DNA of 64,000 bases from contig NZ_KB903476.1 of NCBI RefSeq assembly GCF_000379765.1, forward strand, positions 204 to 64,203, in the 5' to 3' direction. The notes under the pieces were generated by a model. The model was not told the origin of the DNA and did not search any database. It saw only the letters and a program-made list of their open reading frames with translations. Positions 9,085 to 17,355 of this stretch are shown piece by piece. Every line of letters begins with the position of its first letter. The first letter of the stretch is position 1. The position numbers and the translations under genes are program-made. Source of the stretch: Flexithrix dorotheae DSM 6795. GTDB lineage: Bacteria; Bacteroidota; Bacteroidia; Cytophagales; Flammeovirgaceae.

Positions 9085-11526
9085 TTATGGTTTTCTAGGG
9101 TTAGTTAACGGTGTTTTTACCTTTGCTTCAACTTTATCAATATCTTTCTTTATTTGTTGGGAAATTTTCACCCAATTAAATTGTGTTGGTTTGTTTTCTA
9201 AATCTTGCCAAATTTCATCTAAGTAATAGATAAAGATTCTTGCACGGTCAATTCTTTTTTGAATAAGAAAAGTATCCTGAACCTCTTGTCTAATAGAGTT
9301 ATCAAATATGGGTGTATCTACAATAATTGCATCAATGTATGTAAACTGGTTACATAAATAATTCAGATGATAAGATCCCATAGTTGTAATTCTTAAAGAC
9401 GTTGGTAAATTGTTGACATCTATGGTTGCTCCCCTTCCAGAGGTTTCTATCAATTTTTTACTTATAGCAATATTTGTAATTAAATCAATTTGGTCTATTG
9501 AAAACCCTAATGCTTGCAGGTGGTTAGATAATTTGAGAGTTTCGATAAAACCATTATCTTTTCCAGATGTGGCTTTTGACTCTAAAATTGAAAGGATTAT
9601 TAGTAGCAGAAAATGTTCTTTTTCATCCTTATAATGAACATCAAATACATTTACTATGTAGGAACTCTCTGGATCATAATGAACATTATTTCCAAAAATT
9701 ACGGCACGTAGAAATTCATGTAATGGAATAGTATAACGACCCTTTTCAGAATAGATTCGATCAATTTTTTCAGTATCTATATGTCCACTTCCAAGAAAGT
9801 TTTTTACTATATCTATACCTAGACGAATATTTCCGTTGCAGATATTATCAATGAATCGGTATAAATCATCATTATTTTCAAATGAATGTATTAAAACTTC
9901 TATTAATCCTTTAAGGGTAGAAAGGTTTACCCCAACTGAGCCTTCAAATTGTGCTAAATTAATTTCACCATTAGCAATTTTTCTGGCGAATTCCAACCTT
10001 TTTTCTATTACTAAATCAAGTCTCGGTGGAGCAATTGTAAATGCCTTAGGGTGATATCCACTGAGAGCACCTCCTTTAATTGAGTTATGAAATGTCTCAG
10101 GTCGTAAAGAAACAAATACCGTTACAGGTTGCCAATTTTCTGTTATCTCTTGTGAAATGAGAAATGCCATTTGTTGTGTGTCATAATTTCTTTGGTCACA
10201 ATTATCAAGGAATATAACAATCTGTTTTTTTCTACCTTTGGCTAGATGAAAAAGCGAAGATTTTATATGTTCACTCTTAATTTTTTGTTTAGACTCAAAG
10301 AATTCAACTGTTAAGTCTAAAGCTTTATCAGTATCATTATCGAAGTACTTTTTATAGATTCCTTTTTTAAATCTTTGAAATTCTCCATGGTAAATACCAT
10401 GAACAAAATCATACTCATAAATATCAATTGAATATTCTTTTAATAAAAGCCTTATGATTTCATCTAAAATTGCTTCTCGAATATCCATTGACAATACAAT
10501 TGTACTTCCTAAATCAATCTTTAAGGTTATACAATCATTGAAAATATCTGGCGCTTCAACTTTAATTAAATGATTAATGAATGTAGATTTTCCTGCACCT
10601 ACATCTCCAATTAAAAGGATAGGTCTTCTGCTCATACTATGAGCTGAAATATTTTTAAAGTCTTGATTTATTCCTTTTTTCTCTACGGCAGACTGAATAA
10701 CGAAGTTTCCTTGATTCTCTTCAAATAGGTTCTCATATCTTGTTCTTAAAATTTCTTTACTTACTGTTGCATAATTTGATAGAGCACCAGCGTTACAATA
10801 GCATTCTTCTAAAAAAGTTTTTTCTAAATCTTGGTATCTAAGAACATCTTCTAGAACTAACTCACTTAATAAATGGAGATTAGCTTGGAAAGGATTTCTA
10901 TTTTTGATCCCAGGATAGTAACTTATTGAAGAAGACAGTTTAGAAGGTAATTCAGGAAGTACAATTCCACATAATTTATTTTTTAAGTTTTTGGATTGAA
11001 TTCCACTTTTGGATAAGTAATTCCAAAAACACAAAAATTCTTCCTCCATTTTATCGAGTGAAGCAAAAACAATGGCATTCCCTGTTAAAGGAGGCACTCC
11101 GTCAAGTCTATTTGCAACAAATGCAACAATTTGCCACCCATTTGAAACAATGGCGATTTCAACACCGCGCTCATTACAATATCCACAGGCTTGTTCTATT
11201 GCTTTTTTGAACTTTGGATTATCTTTACATAAAGTTTTTAATGAATATATTACACCTTTTTTCCCTTCAGCTATTTCAAAATAATTTCCTTCTCTTTTGG
11301 CCTCAAGAATAACTGTTGGACGTGATAAACTTAATGTATAATCTGTATACTGTCCATTATAATTTTCTTCTGTTGAAATATCGCTTTTTTCCCAACCTAA
11401 ACATTCTAATAAAATTCTGTCAATTAAATGAAACCTTGTTGTTGCTTCATTTCTATCTTTGTCTTGATATGATTTGTTCCATTCGATTAAATTTTTCAGA
11501 TTCTCTCTGTTTTTCTCGTAATTCAT
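9085..11526 (-). CDS. HsdR-N-like nuclease fused to a KAP/STAND-type P-loop ATPase, candidate defence protein
   Basis: An 813-residue protein. Residues about 30-170 form a type I restriction HsdR-N-like PD-(D/E)XK domain: D62, then E75 and K77 in VILEAKRE. A linker follows, then a P-loop NTPase: Walker A GDVGAGKST at residues 307-315 and Walker B IVIFLDNCDQ near 436-445, in the style of KAP or STAND ATPases (which usually read DDLDR). An arginine in SLRPETF near 474 may be a sensor or finger residue. Residues about 620-740 look like a winged-helix or tail domain. A nuclease joined to a signal-transducing ATPase is the layout of many anti-phage systems, where the ATPase senses infection and releases the nuclease. 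It is not one of the standard types that I can name. The region is visibly richer in A+T than the flanking core genes, which fits transfer. Confidence 0.65.
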   Translation of the reverse strand: MNYEKNRENLKNLIEWNKSYQDKDRNEATTRFHLIDRILLECLGWEKSDISTEENYNGQYTDYTLSLSRPTVILEAKREGNYFEIAEGKKGVIYSLKTLCKDNPKFKKAIEQACGYCNERGVEIAIVSNGWQIVAFVANRLDGVPPLTGNAIVFASLDKMEEEFLCFWNYLSKSGIQSKNLKNKLCGIVLPELPSKLSSSISYYPGIKNRNPFQANLHLLSELVLEDVLRYQDLEKTFLEECYCNAGALSNYATVSKEILRTRYENLFEENQGNFVIQSAVEKKGINQDFKNISAHSMSRRPILLIGDVGAGKSTFINHLIKVEAPDIFNDCITLKIDLGSTIVLSMDIREAILDEIIRLLLKEYSIDIYEYDFVHGIYHGEFQRFKKGIYKKYFDNDTDKALDLTVEFFESKQKIKSEHIKSSLFHLAKGRKKQIVIFLDNCDQRNYDTQQMAFLISQEITENWQPVTVFVSLRPETFHNSIKGGALSGYHPKAFTIAPPRLDLVIEKRLEFARKIANGEINLAQFEGSVGVNLSTLKGLIEVLIHSFENNDDLYRFIDNICNGNIRLGIDIVKNFLGSGHIDTEKIDRIYSEKGRYTIPLHEFLRAVIFGNNVHYDPESSYIVNVFDVHYKDEKEHFLLLIILSILESKATSGKDNGFIETLKLSNHLQALGFSIDQIDLITNIAISKKLIETSGRGATIDVNNLPTSLRITTMGSYHLNYLCNQFTYIDAIIVDTPIFDNSIRQEVQDTFLIQKRIDRARIFIYYLDEIWQDLENKPTQFNWVKISQQIKKDIDKVEAKVKTPLTNPRKP

Positions 11527-11790
11527 TGCTTATGGATTGCTTTCCTTTTATTAGTAGTAAACTAAATCAAGTCTAGGTGTTTGTTTTAGCCTTTTAAAAG
11601 CTATTAAAATTTAAAAAATATATGAAACTGATTTAGCCAGATTAATTAAAAATATAAAATTTTCTGTAACCTAGTTCGTTAAAATATTTTTTTTATCAAT
11701 AAAACAGGAAGAAATTTGGGTTTTATTAATATTTTCCTGATTTATCTTTCCTTAAAGATGTTTTTGAAGAAATAGATAAATTGACTTTAT

Positions 11791-13602
11791 TTATGGCACA
11801 AGACTTAAAAAATCAGAAAACATTTCAGTAAATTCAAATCGATCAGTTCCATTGTCATCATATTTTTCAACTTCTCTGATTTGTTCTGTTGTCATAAGTG
11901 TCCAGTAATTTTCAAGGACATTTTGTTTTCTTGACGTTTTTTCAGTTGCTATCAATACTTTAGCATCGCAGGTATCCGTAAAACTAAAAGTACTTCCAGT
12001 AGGTAAATTCAAGACATCAAGATGTATATAATTTTCGGGTTCTCTCTTTATAGTTAAATATGCCTTAATCCCGTTATTGCACAATTCTTGAATTTTATCT
12101 AAATTATCCTGCTCTTCATTAGTACCTTTATCTGAATCAAACATTACGCAGTATGGAATATCGAATTGCTCAATTAAACGGAGTGTTATCCAATGTTTTA
12201 AATTGCCGCAACCACCAATTGGAACTAAAGCTATTCTTTTATCTTCAAATGTGTGTGAAATATATCCTCCGCTTTTTAATTGAGTTGCGGTATGGCTTAC
12301 AAAAGTGACATCACTTTTTCCTTCTAAAAGTAGAATTGCCTTTGCGTTTTTAGAAATAGGGTCTGCTAAAACACCTAAGGCATCCGCAATTTTCTCAAAT
12401 ACATCTTCTGATCCTAATTCAACCGATCTATCATTTCCATTTTTTTGAATGAATCGTAAACTTTCTAGAGGAAGTAAGCCTCCTAATGCTGGTGTATGTG
12501 TTGTTAAAATAATTTGTGAATTCCCCGTATTTGATAATTCCATAAATGCTTGTATTAGCATTTCTTGATGGTCAGGATGTTGAGAGGTTTCAGGTTCTTC
12601 GAAAGCAAAGATTATTTGATTTCCTTTATTTTGAACCCTTAACCTTTCAGCTTCTGCTCTAAAAAAGTTTAATAAAATTAACCTTCGTATTCCACTTCCT
12701 CTTTTATTAATTGGAATATCTTCTTCTGACTTTATAGTTAGTTTGAATTGAGAATCAAATTTGGGTTCAGTTTTAAAGTCAGGAATTAATTCGTTAGCCA
12801 AATCTGGGGACATTTCTTTAAGTTTTGCTAAAGTCCTTTTAGCGGTATCAATAGCTTTAGTTCTTACCTGGTCTTTAATATGTTCTAGTTCAGTTTTTAG
12901 TTCAGACAATGCTTGCTGTATTGCAATTTTCATTGGGTCTGTAACTTCTTTGTCATCATCTTTACTTTGTCTATCTGATTGGAATAATGCATAAAGAGGT
13001 AAATATGCTTTTAAAGTATCATAGACTTTTTTGGTATCTTCTTTATCAACTAGTAATTCTGTTTCTTTAAGTTCAAGATTTACAAATGATTCTCTAATTG
13101 CTTGCCGAATAGAAGAATTAACATTCCCATTATAATTCTCAGTAGGGATTCCTAATTCATTAGCTCTCTGTTTTAATTCTCCTTTTTTAAGAGTTAGTAA
13201 ATCATTTCCATTTACAACACTTGGATGATTACAAATGATGTACACTTTCTCTTTTGGTTTTGCAGCCGTAGCAGCAAAAACCTTTTTTATTTCAAGTTTA
13301 TTTTCTTCATTTAATAAATATTCTATTTCTAATGATGTTGGATTTGCAGCATCTATTATTAGGTCGTCTGGAAAGTCAGAAAAAATACAACTTATTTCTA
13401 TTTTATTACTATCAGCGGAAATATTTAAATCATCTCTTTCACAGTTAACTAATGAATTATTGAAAAAGATTTCTAGGGCTTCAAGAACAGTTGATTTTCC
13501 TGCATCATTTTTCCCTATAAATGCTGTAAGTCTTGAAATAGGTATAATAGTTTCAGTTTGATACCCTCTGAAGTTTTTAATTTTTACCGTTTCTAATATC
13601 AT
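11791..13602 (-). CDS. OLD-family ATPase/TOPRIM nuclease
   Basis: A 603-residue protein with the full OLD layout. An ABC-type ATPase is split around a coiled-coil insertion: Walker A GKNDAGKST at residues 30-38, signature-like RGSGIRRL at 301-308, Walker B FAFEEPE near 332-338 and an H-loop TTHTP near 367. A TOPRIM nuclease domain follows: E428 in LLLEGKSD, glycines near 463 and DSD at 489-491. OLD nucleases cut DNA and block phages (P2 Old; GajA of Gabija). No UvrD-like helicase (GajB) is next to it, so it fits a stand-alone class 1 OLD rather than Gabija. It is a minus-strand cargo gene of the integrated element, 264 bases upstream of the ATPase-nuclease gene. Confidence 0.8.
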   Translation of the reverse strand: MILETVKIKNFRGYQTETIIPISRLTAFIGKNDAGKSTVLEALEIFFNNSLVNCERDDLNISADSNKIEISCIFSDFPDDLIIDAANPTSLEIEYLLNEENKLEIKKVFAATAAKPKEKVYIICNHPSVVNGNDLLTLKKGELKQRANELGIPTENYNGNVNSSIRQAIRESFVNLELKETELLVDKEDTKKVYDTLKAYLPLYALFQSDRQSKDDDKEVTDPMKIAIQQALSELKTELEHIKDQVRTKAIDTAKRTLAKLKEMSPDLANELIPDFKTEPKFDSQFKLTIKSEEDIPINKRGSGIRRLILLNFFRAEAERLRVQNKGNQIIFAFEEPETSQHPDHQEMLIQAFMELSNTGNSQIILTTHTPALGGLLPLESLRFIQKNGNDRSVELGSEDVFEKIADALGVLADPISKNAKAILLLEGKSDVTFVSHTATQLKSGGYISHTFEDKRIALVPIGGCGNLKHWITLRLIEQFDIPYCVMFDSDKGTNEEQDNLDKIQELCNNGIKAYLTIKREPENYIHLDVLNLPTGSTFSFTDTCDAKVLIATEKTSRKQNVLENYWTLMTTEQIREVEKYDDNGTDRFEFTEMFSDFLSLVP

Positions 13603-14015
13603 TAGTTGTATTTTAATTTTTCCTAATCTAATATATTTTCAATGTTTTTTGCAAAAAAAAAGTTATAAATTTCGATAATACACTACTGTTATAACTTAAC
13701 AGTGCATAGATGTAGACACATCCGATTCCTTTTTACTTAAAAGTAGGCAGTTTAAGGAATATTCCAATTTTAAATATATGATGTCTGCAGTAAACAGATG
13801 ATTCGAAGTGAATTTTTACCTATTAAAGCATAAATAAACTTCTTGACTTACTAAAGACAAATTTTTGGAATAATATTGCGTATCAATTTTGCGATATATA
13901 CTGTAATTTCCATTACCAAAATGCCAGGAATAACCCTCCAAGTTTTTTCAATCGGGTAGATAATCAACTTAAAAAATAGGCGAACAAAATAAATTACTAG
14001 TTTTTCAAAATTGCA
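13603..14015. other. Gene-free AT-rich stretch between OLD gene and integrase
   Basis: No supportable gene is seen in these 413 bases. A near-repeat of ATTGCG/TTTGCGATA stands around 13875-13900. The stretch probably carries the promoter of the OLD gene on the minus strand, but I find no good TAnnTTTG match. An excisionase gene, which often lies here in elements with integrases, is not visible. Confidence 0.4.
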
Positions 14016-15197
14016 TTATGCTGGAGATGAAATTAAATGCTTAGTTTCCTGAAAAACTAATTCGGGATGTACTTTGGCGTACAATCGCTCTGTAGTTTTT
14101 ATGCTTTTATGGCCTAGCATTTTGCTTACTACCTCCATTTTTATTCCTTTATTAAGCCATAAATTTCCTGCAGTTTTCCGAGCCACATGGGTGGTTAGTT
14201 TTAAATCAATACCTACAATTGCGCCTAGTTCTTTGAGGTAGCGATTATAAGCCTGATTGCTATAAACAGGGATTTTATAATTATACTTTTTAAGAATTCG
14301 TTCAAATTCCGGAAAAACAGGCAACAGACTTCCCACACTTGTTTTTGATCTATCTTTGGTTATGAATCTCCCTCCCTTATAAAGAAAGGTATGTTCCTCA
14401 TAATTGAAATTATATAATTCCACATAGGAAAAGCCACTCCAACATTGAGCAACAAACAAATCTCTTGTTTTGATTAAAACATCACTAAATAATGTGTGAC
14501 TTGTTATTTTATCCAGCTCGTAATCAAAAAGAAAGTTATCAGATACACCAGGCTCAAAACATAATGGGTAAAGTGAAATAGGGTTATAATTAATCCACCC
14601 TTTTTCCTTAGAAAACCTAACAACCCTCTTTAATAATTGAAAAATTTTCATTAAATGATTATGAGAATTGCCTTTTACCTTAATTCCATAATCATAAACT
14701 TCGTCCATGAAATCTTCATCAATAAATTCTAATTTATAGTCTGTATCATAAAATTCCTCTAAAAATTTTTTAATAAAATCTCTATGGGCCATCTGAGTGG
14801 CTAAAGTAATATCCTTAAACTTCACCTTTTTTCTTTTTCTCAATTCAAGTCGCCATTCAAAAAAACTATTATAGACCTGGAGTAAAGTAATACTTGGTTT
14901 TTCATTTAACGAATAGGCCCTTTTAACAACATCACCTGTTAAATTGTATGGGCTCAATTTGCTAGAAAGGAACTTGTAGGTATCCTGGAGGTCATTCCGG
15001 ATTTGTTGTAATTTTTGATTTTCAAAGGTCAGCTCAGAATTTGTAATAATTTGCCTTTTTTTATCCCAATCACTTTTTTCTAGTCTAATCCCTGTGGACA
15101 ATGTAGATTTTGCGGGCTTCTTGTTCGCCCTAATAGTGCAATAGAGATGGTAGGAGTTGGGAGAAGTTTCTCTCAACTTAAATCTAATTTTCAGCAT
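14016..15197 (-). CDS. Tyrosine-type site-specific integrase of the element
   Basis: A 393-residue tyrosine recombinase of the Bacteroidota kind. It has an N-terminal arm-binding domain (KSTLSTGIRLEKSDWDKKR), a SAM-like core-binding domain (residues about 110-200) and a catalytic domain. The catalytic residues visible are HVARKTAG (His and Arg) and LGHKSIKTTERLYAKV (His and nucleophile Tyr). The first catalytic arginine, usual in a TGLR motif, is replaced: the sequence reads WSGFSYVELYNF. The same loss is known in IntDOT-type integrases, so this is probably still active. The gene starts about 120 bases from the 3' end of tRNA-Val, which points to integration at that tRNA. The element would extend left past the window edge. 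Confidence 0.9.
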   Translation of the reverse strand: MLKIRFKLRETSPNSYHLYCTIRANKKPAKSTLSTGIRLEKSDWDKKRQIITNSELTFENQKLQQIRNDLQDTYKFLSSKLSPYNLTGDVVKRAYSLNEKPSITLLQVYNSFFEWRLELRKRKKVKFKDITLATQMAHRDFIKKFLEEFYDTDYKLEFIDEDFMDEVYDYGIKVKGNSHNHLMKIFQLLKRVVRFSKEKGWINYNPISLYPLCFEPGVSDNFLFDYELDKITSHTLFSDVLIKTRDLFVAQCWSGFSYVELYNFNYEEHTFLYKGGRFITKDRSKTSVGSLLPVFPEFERILKKYNYKIPVYSNQAYNRYLKELGAIVGIDLKLTTHVARKTAGNLWLNKGIKMEVVSKMLGHKSIKTTERLYAKVHPELVFQETKHLISSPA

Positions 15198-15246
15198 GTT
15201 CGGTTATTAGGTTCTATGGGTGAAAAAAAAATTAAAACCACAGACA

Positions 15247-15280
15247 ATAAAAAAAGTCTCAATATTAATTTGAGACTTCT
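15247..15280 (-). terminator. Intrinsic terminator of tRNA-Val
   Basis: Stem AAGTCTCAA/TTGAGACTT (15254-15262 with 15270-15278), 7-base loop, followed on the minus strand by a run of seven T. It lies 40 bases past the 3' end of the tRNA, just before the integrase start, and would end tRNA transcription before it enters the element. Confidence 0.8.
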
Positions 15281-15319
15281 CTTTAAATAACCTCCCTTGG
15301 AGTTCTGAATTATTAAGTG

Positions 15320-15394
15320 TGGGACCTACTGGATTCGAACCAGTGACCCCCTGCTTGTAAGGCAGGTGCTCTGAACCAACTGAGCTAAGATCCC
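15320..15394 (-). tRNA. tRNA-Val (anticodon TAC)
   Basis: The minus strand folds as a full cloverleaf. The acceptor stem is GGGATCT with AGGTCCC (one G-T pair). The D arm is GCTCAGTTGGTTCAGAGC. The anticodon stem is CCTGC/GCAGG with loop CTTACAA, anticodon TAC. The T arm is ACTGG-TTCGAAT-CCAGT. The discriminator base is A and CCA is not encoded. Its 3' end points at the integrase gene, so it is the likely attachment site of the element to the left. Confidence 0.95.
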
Positions 15395-15468
15395 TTTATG
15401 TTTTTTTGATCCTTCTGATCTCTCCCCAAACTTATCTTTTGTTGTCCGATTCGTTTGTTTTGGGAGTG

Positions 15469-15499
15469 CAAATCTAATTACGTTTTTATTTTGTACAAA
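15469..15499 (-). promoter_or_regulatory. Promoter of tRNA-Val (Bacteroidota type)
   Basis: On the minus strand: TTTG (15499-15496), 19-base spacer, TAGATTTG (15476-15469). This matches the -33 TTTG and -7 TAnnTTTG consensus of the Bacteroidota primary sigma factor at the usual spacing, about 75 bases upstream of the tRNA 5' end. Confidence 0.75.
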
Positions 15500-15569
15500 C
15501 TTTAATGAAGAAAAAATATAAAAAAAATTAATCAACACAGTTAACTCATTGATAATCAAAAGGAAAAAT

Positions 15570-16619
15570 TTATCTAAAAACTTTCCTTCTATTCAACTCC
15601 CGCTGGTACCTTTTGGCATTATTGATATGCTGCCTGTAATTTGTAGCAAAACGATGATAGCCTGAAAAATCTTCTTTGGCACACATATAAATATAATTAT
15701 GATTTTCATGATTCAAAACTGCATCTATGGAAGTCACATCGGGCAGCGTGATTGGCCCGGGAGGTAATCCCTTATACATATAGGTATTGTACGGGGAATC
15801 GTATTGTAAATCCACTTTTAAAACACGTCTTTTGGAAAAATCACCAATGGCAAATACCACAGTAGGATCAGAGTCCAGCGTCATTCCCTTATCTATTCTG
15901 TTGAGATATAACCCGGCAACAATTGGTTTTTCATCAAGCTTTTTGGTTTCAGACTGAACAATTGAAGCCAAAACAGAAACTTCTACGGGTGTCATGTTTA
16001 GCTTTTGCGCTTTAGCCAGCCGCTCTTCATTCCAAAACTTATCGTACTCCCGCTTCATCCGTTTAATCAGAGCCTCCGCATCAGTAGTCCAATACATTTC
16101 ATAAGTATTGGGAAGGAACATAGTGGTAATGGTGGTAGTATCAAAACCTAAAGAAGCTACAAAATCGGTATCATTGATTAACCTGTTAAACTCAGCTTCT
16201 TCTGCCATTACCCACCGGCAAATTTTAGGGGCAAGATCTTTCTTCAGTCTGATATTATTAAAAGTAACCTGTACCGGAGTCTGCGCCCCCGAGCGTAAAA
16301 AACGAACAGCATCCAGGTTACTAATTCCCTTATCTTCTTTTCCTTTCTTCAGGATATAACGACCCGGCTTAATTTTTTCCTGATAGCCCAGAATTTTAGA
16401 TACAAACATGAAAGAGACCACATCTTCCAAATAATTGTACTTTTTCATGGAATCGACTACATTTTTCATCGTGGCATCTTTGGGAATATAAAGTTCTCCT
16501 TCATATTTCCGAATCAATACATTTGGATTATAAAATGTCTGATAGAAGTAAAAGGAAAACATTATAAACATTAAAGACAATCCTACAAAAATGGCCACTT
16601 TTATATTTTGAGCTTTCAT
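15570..16619 (-). CDS. mltG: Endolytic murein transglycosylase MltG
   Basis: A 349-residue YceG/MltG protein. It cleaves nascent peptidoglycan strands at the inner membrane and is thought to set glycan length. One membrane helix is at residues about 8-26 (VAIFVGLSLMFIMFSFYFY). A LysM-like segment follows (LYIPKDATMKNVVDSM), then the catalytic domain with the active-site Glu in LASIVQSETKK and the conserved LYLNRIDKGMTLDSDPTV, YNTY and GLPPGPI motifs. Length is normal. It is the first core gene to the right of the tRNA and faces the same way. Confidence 0.95.
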   Translation of the reverse strand: MKAQNIKVAIFVGLSLMFIMFSFYFYQTFYNPNVLIRKYEGELYIPKDATMKNVVDSMKKYNYLEDVVSFMFVSKILGYQEKIKPGRYILKKGKEDKGISNLDAVRFLRSGAQTPVQVTFNNIRLKKDLAPKICRWVMAEEAEFNRLINDTDFVASLGFDTTTITTMFLPNTYEMYWTTDAEALIKRMKREYDKFWNEERLAKAQKLNMTPVEVSVLASIVQSETKKLDEKPIVAGLYLNRIDKGMTLDSDPTVVFAIGDFSKRRVLKVDLQYDSPYNTYMYKGLPPGPITLPDVTSIDAVLNHENHNYIYMCAKEDFSGYHRFATNYRQHINNAKRYQRELNRRKVFR

Positions 16620-17355
16620 GAATTATTCTTCAAGTTTATACATCAGCACCTTTCTTTTCTGGCAATAACAGCCTAATGATCAGAAAGTTGCAAAACTATT
16701 TAAACAAATATTTACTGTTCTAAAATTACAATTATGCCTGCAAAGTTGTGCTATAAAATTTTGGTTACAAAATCTTATATTCGTCTGAAGAAAATTCTAT
16801 TAGCTTCAGTACATTTCAAAGCTCAGGGAAAACAGCGTTTTTTGCATCATAAAATCTGAATTAAGCTTAGAAAAACTGATAGGAATAATACTAAAGGCCA
16901 ATTAGCCTGTTCCTCCTCAGAATTAATTTATAATTAGAGATTTGTGTTAATTAATGATCTCTTATTTTTGTCCAGCCAATTGGCAATAAGCTGAAGTTGC
17001 TAATTTTAAAGAGATTACCAGGAATAGGATGCGATTTTTGGGATTTCTTAAAAGGAATTCAGGCACTTAATTATAAGAATCAAACAAAATACCTTACTTT
17101 GTTTTCCGTTTACCGAAACGTAGAAGTGATTTAATCTTTTTGTTAGAGAGCGAAAATGGCCAGATTAAGTTTCTCAGGAAGTAAAAAATTTGTACTGTGC
17201 CAACACTTGTTAGTGGAACTACAGGAATACCGGACCATACTAAATTTTTCTGTGAACTGAGATTCTTGAACCGGAAAGACGCCTCTGAGGCAATTTGCAG
17301 CCTAAAGAAATAAATTTGAATCACTTCAAAAGCATTTTTTAATCTTTCATATTCA
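16620..17355. other. 736-base intergenic region, no convincing gene
   Basis: No gene that I can support. An 89-codon minus-strand frame (17094-17363) runs through its right part and overlaps the start of the next gene; it shows no recognisable motif. A good plus-strand promoter lies inside (16941-16970), which would give the next gene a leader of about 380 bases or drive a small RNA. On the minus strand, CAAAACTA at 16691-16698 is a possible -7 box (TAGTTTTG) for mltG, without a clear -33 box. Confidence 0.45.
16941..16970 (+). promoter_or_regulatory. Bacteroidota-type promoter far upstream of the TPR membrane protein
   Basis: TTTG (16941-16944), an 18-base spacer, then TATTTTTG (16963-16970), matching the TTTG/TAnnTTTG consensus. 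Transcription would begin near 16977, about 380 bases before the next start codon. Only a 13-codon frame is seen near the front of the leader. Confidence 0.5.

Noticed and set aside
11791-13602. Gabija system
   Set aside because: The GajA-like layout is present but no UvrD-like helicase gene is adjacent; the neighbours are a different module.
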